64,000 bases of DNA. It comes from CBDHFQ01 sp965262565. Lineage in GTDB: Bacteria; Bacteroidota; Bacteroidia; J057. The DNA lies in contig CBDHFQ010000038.1 in the NCBI GenBank assembly GCA_965262565.1, forward strand, positions 124,001 to 188,000, read 5' to 3'. The notes under the pieces are model-generated. The model worked only from the letters and a program-made list of their open reading frames with translations. It was not told the DNA's origin and ran no database searches. A program made the translations under genes and the position numbers. This document shows, piece by piece, positions 19,309 to 28,018 of this stretch; positions within the stretch are counted from its first letter, which is position 1; every line of letters begins with the position of its first letter.

Positions 19309-19785
19309 AAAAGGAACATTAAAAGTTACAACAATTAAACCTCCATTTGATTAAACTTTTCTAATTAGTATCCAGTAAAATTCTCATAAGTCCCTTTAAA
19401 ACAATATATGCGAACAGTAAATAAAAAATTACAACTCTACTGGTGGATAAGGAGGCTGAATGGGTTGAGCAATTGGATTAGCAGCTAAATAATTCATGGT
19501 AACAATTGGCTTAAAAGTGTATGCGTAATAAATATTTTAATCTAAAAAATAAATTTTTCGTAACTCGATCAAGATGTCAAGTATCACCTGCTTGCTGTTC
19601 TTCTCAAATCGTCAAATTCCATCCTTTAACGGTATGTGGAATAGTTTCTTTTGTCGACGGTATTATATCTCATATATTTCTATTTATAGTATCAACTTTA
19701 ACTGTATATTCAATTCATAATTAATTTCATTGCATAAATATTTCGGTTTAATTTCATTATTTCTTCTTTTCAGGTAAATTTGCTC
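19309..19785. other. Gene-free stretch, 477 bases
   Basis: AT-rich, with no convincing gene. A 22-codon minus-strand frame (19429-19497) with a Pro-rich end and a 67-codon Cys-containing plus-strand frame (19521-19724) are present, but neither has homology cues, a clear ribosome-binding site or coding character. It probably holds the promoter of the type B domain gene on the left and of the Nudix gene on the right. Confidence 0.5.
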
Positions 19786-20430
19786 ATGAAATCTTCGCTT
19801 TCTCTTTTCTCTTTAGTTCCCCCATTAACGGAATCCCTACAACGTTCTTTACCAGGCCAACAGGCACATAAGGAAATGACAGGAAACTTCTCACGAGCAT
19901 GGGAAATCCCAAACAATCCCAAAAAGAGTGGTGTCCTAATGTGTTTATATGAGAAAAACGGGGAAACTTACACTGTCTTTATCAAGCGCATTAAGGATGG
20001 AAGAGCCCATAGTGGTCAAATAGGGCTTCCAGGTGGAAGATTAGAACCTCAAGATCCTGATATGATCTCTACTGCATTGAGAGAAGCAGAAGAAGAAGTA
20101 AATATATCCCCTTCAGAAGTAACAGTGATAGGCCAACTTACAAAGCTGTATATTCCAGTGAGTAATTATCTGGTGTATCCCACCGTTGGGTATTTGTCCC
20201 GGGAACCATTACTAATCCCAGAACCTTCAGAAGTAGAATATATCATCGAATTACCCTTAACAGCCTTTCTAAAGAGTGAAACGCTATCCTTGGCACACAT
20301 TCAAGTCAGGGAGGGCATTTCTATTCGTACTCCCGCATTCAAAGTGGATGAACATATTATCTGGGGAGCCACCGCTATGATTTTAAATGAATTTGTTCAC
20401 GTATTAAGAGCTTCTGTTCCAATGCAGTAA
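19786..20430 (+). CDS. Nudix hydrolase, probable CoA pyrophosphatase (NudL-like)
   Basis: The 214-residue protein has the Nudix box 'GGRLEPQDPDMISTALREAE' continuing EEVNI (GX5EX7REUXEEXGU with small variation), preceded by 'HSGQIGLP'. That upstream motif marks the CoA-type subfamily, which splits CoA into 3',5'-ADP and phosphopantetheine. The ATG at 19786 is taken as the start, because the two codons in front begin with TTG. Its last 56 bases overlap the 3' end of the convergent deacetylase gene. Confidence 0.85.
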   Translation: MKSSLSLFSLVPPLTESLQRSLPGQQAHKEMTGNFSRAWEIPNNPKKSGVLMCLYEKNGETYTVFIKRIKDGRAHSGQIGLPGGRLEPQDPDMISTALREAEEEVNISPSEVTVIGQLTKLYIPVSNYLVYPTVGYLSREPLLIPEPSEVEYIIELPLTAFLKSETLSLAHIQVREGISIRTPAFKVDEHIIWGATAMILNEFVHVLRASVPMQ

Positions 20431-21049
20431 ACTTATACCCTTCCTCATTAAAATAATTCATCAACGCAGGTAAGGCGTATCTAAGCCTTGGGGAAGATTT
20501 GGCACTATCGTGGAATAACAGAATAGAATTCAAGGTAGTATTCTTTTTAACTGAATAAACTACTGACTTGCCTGTCATTTGATGGTCAAAATCTCCACTG
20601 ATCACATCCATCATGACGATCTCATACTCTTTTTTCAGGCTTCTCACCTGGTTCCATTTCATTTTGCCATAAGGAGGGCGGAAAAGCCCCGTGTGAATTC
20701 CTGTATGCTCGTAAATCATTTTATCAGCAAGAGCTATGTCTTTCATATATTCCTCTAGAGAACATTTTCTTCCGTTCACATGATGATATGTATGGTTCCC
20801 TATGGTATGCCCTCTGGTTACAATCTTTCGAGCCAAATGAGGATATCTCTTAACATTTTCTCCGACCCAGAAAAACGTACCTTTTGCGCCAAAATGGTCT
20901 AAGATGTCCAAAACCCACTCCGTTTCTTTGGGAACAGGACCATCATCGAACGTTAAATAAATCGTTTTGTGGGTAGAAGAACCTATCCATAGGTAACTAG
21001 GATACAACCATTGGAGCCATCTGGGAATTTTTTGTAGATACATGTTCAA
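20375..21049 (-). CDS. Polysaccharide deacetylase (NodB homology domain)
   Basis: The 224-residue protein carries the NodB signature 'TFDDGP' (Asp-Asp: base and metal ligand) and 'GNHTYHH' (the HxxxH metal pair), then 'RPPYGK' and a C-terminal 'LLFHDS' with the catalytic His. Such metal-dependent enzymes remove N- or O-acetyl groups from chitin-like polymers or peptidoglycan. No signal peptide is obvious; a short amphipathic N-terminus (LQWLYPSYLW) may bind the membrane. It may be co-transcribed behind the HMG-CoA lyase gene (14-base gap) and overlaps the Nudix gene tail to tail by 56 bases. Confidence 0.9.
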   Translation of the reverse strand: MNMYLQKIPRWLQWLYPSYLWIGSSTHKTIYLTFDDGPVPKETEWVLDILDHFGAKGTFFWVGENVKRYPHLARKIVTRGHTIGNHTYHHVNGRKCSLEEYMKDIALADKMIYEHTGIHTGLFRPPYGKMKWNQVRSLKKEYEIVMMDVISGDFDHQMTGKSVVYSVKKNTTLNSILLFHDSAKSSPRLRYALPALMNYFNEEGYKFTALEQKLLIREQIHLKS

Positions 21050-21063
21050 CGCTTATCGTTATA

Positions 21064-21930
21064 TCAATGTTCTTCTTCAAATACTTTCCCTACCATAGAC
21101 TGAGCTTTTAACAATGCTTCCTGATTAAGTGTTAAAGGAATATCCCTATTGGCACAAAAAGATAATAAGCTCTCTGTTGCAATATTACCTATCAGTTTAT
21201 CCTCAGCAAAAGGACAACCGCCATATCCTTGTAGGGCAACATCAAATCGCCTACAACCAGAATCATAAGCTGCTACAATTTTCTTTAGCCGTTCAGAGGG
21301 ATGTGCGTGAAAATGAGCTCCTATCTTTGCTTCAGGAAAAGTGTTTATGCCCTTATACATTATTTCACCAATTTGATCCACATTTGCAGTTCCTACTGTA
21401 TCAGCTAGTGCAATTGTATTAATCCCTAAGGTTTGCATCTTATCAAGCCACTCCAGAATGATGTCTATGCTCCATGGATCACCATAAGGATTTCCGAAAG
21501 CCATAGACAAATAAATGACTAATTCACATTTGCTGTCCTGACAGCGTTTATAAATCTCGTTTACTAACATCCAAGACTCCTGTACATTCTTTCTGGTGTT
21601 TCGTTCCTGGAAGGTTTCAGAAATAGAAAATGGATATCCCAGATAGTCAATCTCTTGAAACTGAATTGCATCTTTTGCACCCCTCAGATTTGCCACAATT
21701 GCTAGAAGTTTTGTAGCTGAAGTTTCTCTATTGAGATGTACTAGTACTTCAGAGGTATCTGCCAATTGGGGTATAGCTTTAGGAGACACGAAACTACCAA
21801 AGTCTAATATATCGAATCCTACTTCTAATAAAGCGTTTAAGTATTCAATCTTGGTGTTTGTGGGAATAAAAGCTGAAATTCCCTGCATAGCATCTCTGGG
21901 GCATTCGACTATAGTGATAGATGGGTTCAT
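21064..21930 (-). CDS. Hydroxymethylglutaryl-CoA lyase
   Basis: The 288-residue TIM-barrel enzyme splits HMG-CoA to acetyl-CoA and acetoacetate, the last step of leucine degradation. Visible features: 'ECPRDAMQG' (metal-site Arg-Asp), 'GSFVSPKAIPQLADT', 'ALADTVGTAN', metal ligands in 'HFHAHPSE', and the active-site loop 'GGCPFAEDKLIGNIATE' with its cysteine. The first residues match the HMGCL start. Other leucine-degradation genes are not in the window. It is likely first of a two-gene unit with the deacetylase. Confidence 0.88.
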   Translation of the reverse strand: MNPSITIVECPRDAMQGISAFIPTNTKIEYLNALLEVGFDILDFGSFVSPKAIPQLADTSEVLVHLNRETSATKLLAIVANLRGAKDAIQFQEIDYLGYPFSISETFQERNTRKNVQESWMLVNEIYKRCQDSKCELVIYLSMAFGNPYGDPWSIDIILEWLDKMQTLGINTIALADTVGTANVDQIGEIMYKGINTFPEAKIGAHFHAHPSERLKKIVAAYDSGCRRFDVALQGYGGCPFAEDKLIGNIATESLLSFCANRDIPLTLNQEALLKAQSMVGKVFEEEH

Positions 21931-21981
21931 ATAAACTCGAACCTAGAAGAATATTCTATCCTTTCCAAATTTAGCTGTAGC

Positions 21982-24606
21982 TTATATAAATCCTACTTTT
22001 CCTCGTCCTCCTCCTTCTATTAACGTATCGCTGCCAGCTTTAAATTCTCCTACATCTTCCAGAATAATGGTTTTTAGCATGTCAGCACTTCTTTCGCTGT
22101 AGGGAATCTGAGCCAGTCGCAAATGTTGATTTTTGATCGCTTTTTCCACTACCTTCCTGACAGCTCGCGCATTACCAAAATATTGGCCTTTATACCTATC
22201 CAAATATTTAAAATAACTTAACAAATGTTCTACCGCTTTTTCATCAGGGGTAATTCCTTCTACTGCAAATAAGTGATAAGCTATTTCCATTAATTCTCTA
22301 AAAGAATAATCGGGGAATTCAAATTGGCGGTCAAATCTCGATTTTAGTCCGGGATTCAACTCCAGAAATCGCTTCATTTGCTCCGGATAACCTGCTACGA
22401 TGACAGCAATTTCCCCTCGCAAATCTTCCATCCTTTTCAGTAGTGTTTCTATGGCTTCTCTTCCATAATCATGAACGCCACCTTCAGACAGAGAATAAGC
22501 TTCGTCTATGAATAATACTCCTCCTTGAGCTCTGGATATGACTTCTGCTGTTCTGATAGCAGTTTGGCCTAGGTAGCCAGCGACCAGGTCCTGACGATCA
22601 CATTCGACGAGTATTCCCCTTTCCAAAATACCCATGGATTTATATATTTTAGCTATAATCCTGGCTACGGTCGTTTTTCCTGTACCTGGATTCCCTGTGA
22701 ATACCGTATGCAAAGAAAATGTGTGCAACACATCTTTCCCCATCTCTCTGTAGAATTTCACCAGATTAACTAATTCATTGATATCTTTTTTCACTTTGTC
22801 CAGACCTACTAATCTATTGAGTTCCTGGAGAGCTTCTACTAATAGTGCTTCATCTGTAGGGATAAATGCTTTTTTCTTAAAAGGATCTTCAAATACTGCC
22901 TGCGTATCCTCCAACGTTACTAAAGACAAATCCTCTTTTTCCAATGATTCCGGCTCTGTTTGATGCATAATCCTGAGTCCAAGTCTCATTTTCACTTCAT
23001 CAATCACCGTTAGTACATGTCGTGCATTTCCAAAAGATTTATCTCGCTTTCGATATGCTTCCAAAAACTTTTTAGAGAGATACTTTTTTGCTTCGAGAGA
23101 AAGCTCAATCTCCCGCCTTTCTGTCCAGTAATCTGCTATTTGATCTAATTCTTGAGGAGTGTAGTCGGGAAACTGAAATGTGAGATTGAATCGGGAATTT
23201 AATCCTGGATTGGATTGAAGAAAAAATTCCATTTCCTTGGGATAGCCTGCAACTACTATAGCCAAATTACCACGATTTGTACTGGATATTTCTTTGATTA
23301 TTATTTCTATTGCCTCTCTGCCATAGTCCTTAGCATCATCTCCTCCTCTAGCCAGCGCATAAGCCTCATCTATAAAAAGAATGCCTCCTCTAGCCTTTTC
23401 TATAGCTGCTTTGACCTTGGGGGCTGTTTGACCTATATATTCTCCAATTAGCTCTGCACGATCAACTTCATATACATGTCCCTTGGTTAATAATCCCAAT
23501 TTGTGATAAATTCTTCCTAGCATTCGAGCCACTGTCGTCTTACCTGTCCCAGGATTTCCCGTAAATACCGTATTAAGATTAATCTGTTCATCTTCCAGAA
23601 ATCCCTTTTCCTTCCTTAATTTTAAAAATTTTAGATATTGTGCGTAATCTTTGATTCGCTTCTTTATAAAGTCAAGTCCTATCAAGGAATCCAACTCTAA
23701 AAAGATTTCTTCCAGCGATAGATCGTCTGGATGTTTACTGCCAGGACTACCAATCACTACACCACTATCATCCGGTTTTAAAAAGGGGGTTTCTCCAGAT
23801 ACAAAAGCATCACCTACCTTAAACGGCACAATGCCCAATAACTTATCCATGAAGACTATCTCCACAGTATAATTATCCGCAAACCAAGAGCCTTTATAAT
23901 CTGACCCCCAACCTGAGGTAAAAGAAATTTTTTGCTGCCTTTTTGAAATTTTGATAAGCTCAACTGTATGCCCTTTCAACTGTCTGGCATTATTGTAAAA
24001 TTTGAAATTTACTTCTGCCGTCCACTCACGCTTTAATTTGTTTCGAGCTTTAAACTCTACCCATACGAACCTGGTCTCTTTATCATGAAATTCCTTGTAA
24101 TAGGTGGGTTTTCTTTTTTTATTATCCTGATTTCCTCCTTCAAAAAGCTTTACTGATTCTACACTCAAATAGGGATTATTACTTGCTGAAACAGGACCAA
24201 CTTCATATATGTAGAAATCATGTGTTGCCACTTTCTCATTGCCAATATGTGCTTCCCAATAGTATTCTCCTTCCTCCCAGACTTGTCCTATTTCATCGCT
24301 TCCCCACCCTTCTCGAATATAAACCACATTTAAATCTTTAGAAACGTGCTTTACAAGGGGGATAGAACAAATTTCCCTAGGTTTATCTCCACGTTCAAAT
24401 GCCTTAAGAGTTACTTCTGCTTCCCAGTCCTCTTCATCGAAGAGTTTATTAAAAAAAGAAAATTCAGCAAATACCTGCTTGACTTCAGTCTTATCTAATA
24501 CCTGACGGTACTTCTTTTTACTCTCAGCCAGCCATTCGAGGGAAATATATGATTTTAATGCTCTGAACTTATATCTTTTAAATTCATTTGATTTTACTTC
24601 TGACAT
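21982..24606 (-). CDS. Tandem CbxX/CfqX-type AAA+ ATPase with N-terminal beta-sandwich repeats
   Basis: The 874-residue protein holds two AAA+ domains of the CbbX/SpoVK class. Walker A motifs 'GNPGTGKTT' are at about 350-358 and 638-646, each followed by a pore-loop-like 'Y(I/L)GQTA' and Walker B 'GG(I/V)LFIDEAY'. The N-terminal 270 residues contain two related beta-rich units, each with a 'GWGSD' motif (residues 100 and 232), that I cannot assign to a named family. Relatives remodel rubisco or act in type VII secretion, neither of which fits here; the client is unknown. The gene is monocistronic by spacing. Confidence 0.85.
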   Translation of the reverse strand: MSEVKSNEFKRYKFRALKSYISLEWLAESKKKYRQVLDKTEVKQVFAEFSFFNKLFDEEDWEAEVTLKAFERGDKPREICSIPLVKHVSKDLNVVYIREGWGSDEIGQVWEEGEYYWEAHIGNEKVATHDFYIYEVGPVSASNNPYLSVESVKLFEGGNQDNKKRKPTYYKEFHDKETRFVWVEFKARNKLKREWTAEVNFKFYNNARQLKGHTVELIKISKRQQKISFTSGWGSDYKGSWFADNYTVEIVFMDKLLGIVPFKVGDAFVSGETPFLKPDDSGVVIGSPGSKHPDDLSLEEIFLELDSLIGLDFIKKRIKDYAQYLKFLKLRKEKGFLEDEQINLNTVFTGNPGTGKTTVARMLGRIYHKLGLLTKGHVYEVDRAELIGEYIGQTAPKVKAAIEKARGGILFIDEAYALARGGDDAKDYGREAIEIIIKEISSTNRGNLAIVVAGYPKEMEFFLQSNPGLNSRFNLTFQFPDYTPQELDQIADYWTERREIELSLEAKKYLSKKFLEAYRKRDKSFGNARHVLTVIDEVKMRLGLRIMHQTEPESLEKEDLSLVTLEDTQAVFEDPFKKKAFIPTDEALLVEALQELNRLVGLDKVKKDINELVNLVKFYREMGKDVLHTFSLHTVFTGNPGTGKTTVARIIAKIYKSMGILERGILVECDRQDLVAGYLGQTAIRTAEVISRAQGGVLFIDEAYSLSEGGVHDYGREAIETLLKRMEDLRGEIAVIVAGYPEQMKRFLELNPGLKSRFDRQFEFPDYSFRELMEIAYHLFAVEGITPDEKAVEHLLSYFKYLDRYKGQYFGNARAVRKVVEKAIKNQHLRLAQIPYSERSADMLKTIILEDVGEFKAGSDTLIEGGGRGKVGFI

Positions 24607-24758
24607 GAGATGAATAACGTTATCTTATTTAAGGTAAGTAATTCCTTAACTGTTACTATATCTTTATTCATGGATTTCTTCGGAAAAGAAAAAGTCCCTG
24701 CAATTTCTAATATTGTCCTTATTAAAATGAATATCAACAAATTTCGGAAGATTCACCC

Positions 24759-25307
24759 TTACCTTTGTGTATATTTCTTACACATGGAGTAGAGTATAGT
24801 TTCAGCCTTCTCCTGCTTTCCATTTATTTGATTAGGTGCGTAAGGAGCTATTTTAAACCCCAATTTTTCAAGAACATGTCCCGATCTTAAGTTTTCAATA
24901 TCTACATTCGCTTCAATGATTGATATTTTAGCCCTATCAAATCCAAAATTTAGTACTGCGCTGAGTGCTTCTGTCATAATTCCTTTGCCCCAATGTTTGC
25001 TGGAAAGTTCATAGCCAATTTCCGCTTTTGTCCATAATTTATCCAGTCTCCACATTCCTACACTACCTACATAAAAATCCTCTTCTTTCAATGTGATCAC
25101 CCATCTGATACCCTCTTTCCTTTTAAAAACTGCTTGTGCATCCTCAATTAGCTGTTCAGCTTCTAACATAGTGGATAACTTCTTGGTTCCCAAATACTTC
25201 ATCACTGAATCATCAGAATGATTTTCAAGAATATATGGAACATCCTTTAACTCTGCAGCACGCAGGAATAAACGGGGAGTCTCCAAGACTGGAAATTCCT
25301 TAAACAT
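24759..25307 (-). CDS. GNAT-family N-acetyltransferase (RimJ/RimL-like)
   Basis: The 182-residue version starting at 25307 begins with 'LETPRLFLRAAELKDVPYI', the standard start of RimJ/RimL-type acetyltransferases, and contains the acetyl-CoA loop 'YELSSKHWGKGIMTEALSAV' and 'NLRSGHVLEKLGF'. The open frame continues to 25397, but the extra 30 residues are outside the family pattern. It transfers an acetyl group from acetyl-CoA to an amine, perhaps a ribosomal-protein N-terminus. The substrate is not predictable. Confidence 0.85.
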   Translation of the reverse strand: MFKEFPVLETPRLFLRAAELKDVPYILENHSDDSVMKYLGTKKLSTMLEAEQLIEDAQAVFKRKEGIRWVITLKEEDFYVGSVGMWRLDKLWTKAEIGYELSSKHWGKGIMTEALSAVLNFGFDRAKISIIEANVDIENLRSGHVLEKLGFKIAPYAPNQINGKQEKAETILYSMCKKYTQR

Positions 25308-25748
25308 TACATGTAGTAGATACAAATACCTCACCCTATCCTTTATGGTATATGGTTCAACATTGGAATGGATAAAAGTATATATGCGATTCACCACGAG
25401 TTAAATTTCGCTGAATTAATTTTTTCAATCTTTTTTAATCAAACCAAAACATGACATCGCTCTATACCCATGTTTTTGTTATCGAGTAAATAGCCAATTT
25501 GGTTACTTAATCAGCCAAATTACCTTTTTAATTGTCCTATTTTTAAATAATTAGTCTATTTCATTGTCTCTAGCAAATATCATCCCACAATTTACCTCAT
25601 GTAAAGAGAAATTTTAGATCTTTCTCAGCCCATAACCCTCCCTTTAACTTCATCACTTGTACTTTTATGATTCTTCTACGATATTACGTGTATAAAGAGG
25701 CGTTTTTTGATGAATCGTAGATAATTCTCCCTTTCCCACTTGCTTATA
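25308..25748. other. Gene-free stretch, 441 bases
   Basis: AT-rich and without coding character in either strand. The one structure seen is an inverted repeat AATTTGG/CCAAATT at 25496-25502 and 25515-25521 with a 12-base spacer, which could be an operator or chance. Divergent promoters for the acetyltransferase and the YD-like gene should lie here. Confidence 0.45.
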
Positions 25749-26654
25749 ATGAAAAAGATAAAAAGTATTACTACATACACATCTTTTCATCCTCAGTCCG
25801 ACCATCAGCCCTCCAACTGGTTTCGTAAGACATTCGTTCAGTATGATTCTAATGGAAATATCATTTCAGAAGAATCTTTTTCTCCAGAAGGTGCTTTGGA
25901 AAGAAAGGTAATTTTTAGATACGATGCTGAAGGATATTTAACTTCAGAAATTCTTTATACGAATGAAGCAACATTAACTGAAATCCTCTCTTATAAACAT
26001 GACTCAAACGGAAACCTGCAAGAAATCCAACATCAATTTGAAGATGGAAGCTTGACCAAAGAACAATTTTCCCAAAGTGAGAATGAAGAGTGGATATTGA
26101 GAACAAATGAGTTTGATGCGGTAGAAGGATCAATACACAAAAAGTATAATGCTGATCAATTATTAATCGAAGAAATACACTACAATCAAACAGATCAAAT
26201 CCAATCTAAATATGAATATATTTACGGAACACATGATCTTTTGCAAGAACACAGGGAATATGGCGAAAATGGGAAACTGAATTTAATCTTTAAATATCAT
26301 TACAATAAAGATCATCGCCTGGAAAAGCAGATTACTTACACTCCTGAAGGAAAAATCGTGGAACGCTTTTATAACTACTATGATCAAAAAGGCAGGATTG
26401 TTAAAACGAGTCTTAATAATGCTGTTACTTTGTTTTATTACGATGATAAAGACAGGTGCATCAAGGAAGAAGTATTGTCAGAAAATGGAAAACCCGAAGC
26501 CACTAGTTTCTACTCCTATAATGATGAAGATTTGATTTCCCAAATCATTTCATACCAGATAGGCGATCCATACGATATAGAACCCCAGGTAGTAGGTAGA
26601 TCTCCATCAAAGTATGAAGCTTCACGCTTGAAATATCAGTACTATGAAGAATAA
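25749..26654 (+). CDS. YD-like repeat protein of unknown function
   Basis: The 301-residue product (ATG at 25749) is built from roughly a dozen tandem units of about 22-25 residues with the pattern Y(D/N)xxGxI/LxxExxxxxxG, resembling the YD/RHS repeats of wall and toxin proteins, but without a toxin tip, signal peptide or membrane segment. It is highly charged and probably cytoplasmic. A function cannot be given. It may be a scaffold or the repeat portion of a former RHS-like gene. It is a single-gene unit followed by a weak hairpin. Confidence 0.65.
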   Translation: MKKIKSITTYTSFHPQSDHQPSNWFRKTFVQYDSNGNIISEESFSPEGALERKVIFRYDAEGYLTSEILYTNEATLTEILSYKHDSNGNLQEIQHQFEDGSLTKEQFSQSENEEWILRTNEFDAVEGSIHKKYNADQLLIEEIHYNQTDQIQSKYEYIYGTHDLLQEHREYGENGKLNLIFKYHYNKDHRLEKQITYTPEGKIVERFYNYYDQKGRIVKTSLNNAVTLFYYDDKDRCIKEEVLSENGKPEATSFYSYNDEDLISQIISYQIGDPYDIEPQVVGRSPSKYEASRLKYQYYEE

Positions 26655-26688
26655 TCTCCAGGCTTTTTTCATTTGATAGATAAGCGAC

Positions 26689-26714
26689 AGATAATTATCT
26701 ATAGATGATTATCT
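26689..26714 (+). terminator. Possible weak terminator after the YD-like gene
   Basis: Imperfect AT-rich palindrome AGATAATTATCT...GATTATCT, pairing over about 11 bases with one G-U, followed by TTATTT. It is located 35 bases after the stop. The stem is AT-only, so it is weak and could be chance. Confidence 0.3.
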
Positions 26715-26767
26715 TTATTTCTCATTCTACCATTGATTTAACTTTTACTGATCAATAATTTGACACC

Positions 26768-27760
26768 ATGCCCAATATTATCATACCCAAACCCTGGAAT
26801 AGCAAAAGAATTACCCCCATTGAAGAAAAAGATTATTTACAGAGAAGAGCCTTTGTAAAAAAATTAGGATTGGGAATCCTCGGTACCTTGTCCGCTCCTT
26901 TGACAGGAAGCTTGGATGCCAAATCAAAAATATTTCTTCAAGATGGAGGAGCCCCTTCTTTTGATTTTGAGGGAATGCGTGATCTTTATCCGGCCGAAGC
27001 TAATAATACATATACTTTAGACAGATCACTGACAGAGGAATATGTAGCTACTCATAACAATAACTTTTATGAGTTTATTCAAGATCAAAATATTTACACT
27101 ATATATAGATTTGTTGATTCTTTCGATACCAGTGATTGGAAATTTCAGGTCAAAGGCCTGGCCAATAAAACGGGAACTTTTTATCTAGAGGAAATCATGA
27201 AAAAATTTCCCCTGGAAGAAAGGACTTATAGATTCAGATGTGTTGAGAGATGGGCCATGGCAGTTCCCTGGACTGGAATTCCACTTGCCAGGTTATTAGC
27301 TTTCTTTGAACCAAATGATAAGGCAACTCATGTCAGTTTTACTACTGCCTTAAAATTAACTGAGATGCCAGGTATTAAAAAACAACCTTGGTATCCATGG
27401 CCATACGAAGAAGGGTTGAGAATGGATGAAGCCATGAATGAGTTAGCTTTTATTGCTACAGGTATTTTTGGTAAACCTCTTCCAAAACAAAATGGAGCTC
27501 CCATGAGATTAGTCGTTCCCTGGAAATACGGATACAAAAATATTAAGTCGATTGTGAAGATTACATTTACTAACAAGCAGCCTAAAACTTTTTGGAATGA
27601 AACTCAGCCCTCAGAATATCCTTTCATTTCAAATGTGGATCCTACAAAGCCTCACCCCAGGTGGTCACAGGAAAAGGAATATATGGTTCCAAATGGTGAC
27701 TGGATTCCAACTCTCCCTTTTAATGGTTACGGAGAGTATGTAGCATCTTTATACAAGTAG
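26768..27760 (+). CDS. msrP: Protein-methionine-sulfoxide reductase catalytic subunit MsrP (molybdopterin)
   Basis: The 330-residue protein has a Tat signal ('QRRAFVKKLG', Arg26-Arg27) for export folded, and the oxidoreductase molybdopterin domain. The 'RCVERWAMAVPWTG' segment holds the molybdenum-binding Cys at about 158, and 'PMRLVVPWKYGYKNIKSI' is typical of MsrP/YedY. It repairs oxidised methionine in envelope proteins using electrons from the membrane heme protein MsrQ. No msrQ gene is beside it (the gap behind is about 250 bases and the next gene is a protease), so the partner must be elsewhere or different. Confidence 0.93.
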   Translation: MPNIIIPKPWNSKRITPIEEKDYLQRRAFVKKLGLGILGTLSAPLTGSLDAKSKIFLQDGGAPSFDFEGMRDLYPAEANNTYTLDRSLTEEYVATHNNNFYEFIQDQNIYTIYRFVDSFDTSDWKFQVKGLANKTGTFYLEEIMKKFPLEERTYRFRCVERWAMAVPWTGIPLARLLAFFEPNDKATHVSFTTALKLTEMPGIKKQPWYPWPYEEGLRMDEAMNELAFIATGIFGKPLPKQNGAPMRLVVPWKYGYKNIKSIVKITFTNKQPKTFWNETQPSEYPFISNVDPTKPHPRWSQEKEYMVPNGDWIPTLPFNGYGEYVASLYK

Positions 27761-28018
27761 ATGTCGTTCATAAAATCCAGTACTTATTTATATTTCAATG
27801 CACATACTAAATAAATCAGGTAGGGTAAATGCAATCATGCCACATGGATAAATAAGTACGGTTGCCAAATACTAAACCCACCTACCAGAGGTTTTATATC
27901 TACACCCTTATTGACTACACAAGATGTAAGTTTAACAAGTATACAGGTATACACTGTCTACTCATATTTACATTATTTCAAACAAAACTGTTTGTAAAAA
28001 ATTTATTTGCTTTTGACC

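Noticed and set aside
19429..19497. 22-codon minus-strand frame with a Pro-rich end
   Set aside because: Very short, no ribosome-binding site, no upstream gene context and no recognisable motif; could be chance.
19521..19724. 67-codon plus-strand frame with Cys-rich part
   Set aside because: Irregular composition, no homology cue and an isolated position in an AT-rich gap; not counted as a gene.
24610..24792. 60-codon plus-strand frame between the AAA gene and the acetyltransferase
   Set aside because: AT-rich, hydrophobic by composition only, and it runs into the acetyltransferase coding region on the other strand.
25496..25521. AATTTGG/CCAAATT inverted repeat as a terminator or operator
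   Set aside because: Only 7 base pairs with AT-rich arms and a 12-base spacer; expected by chance in sequence of this composition.
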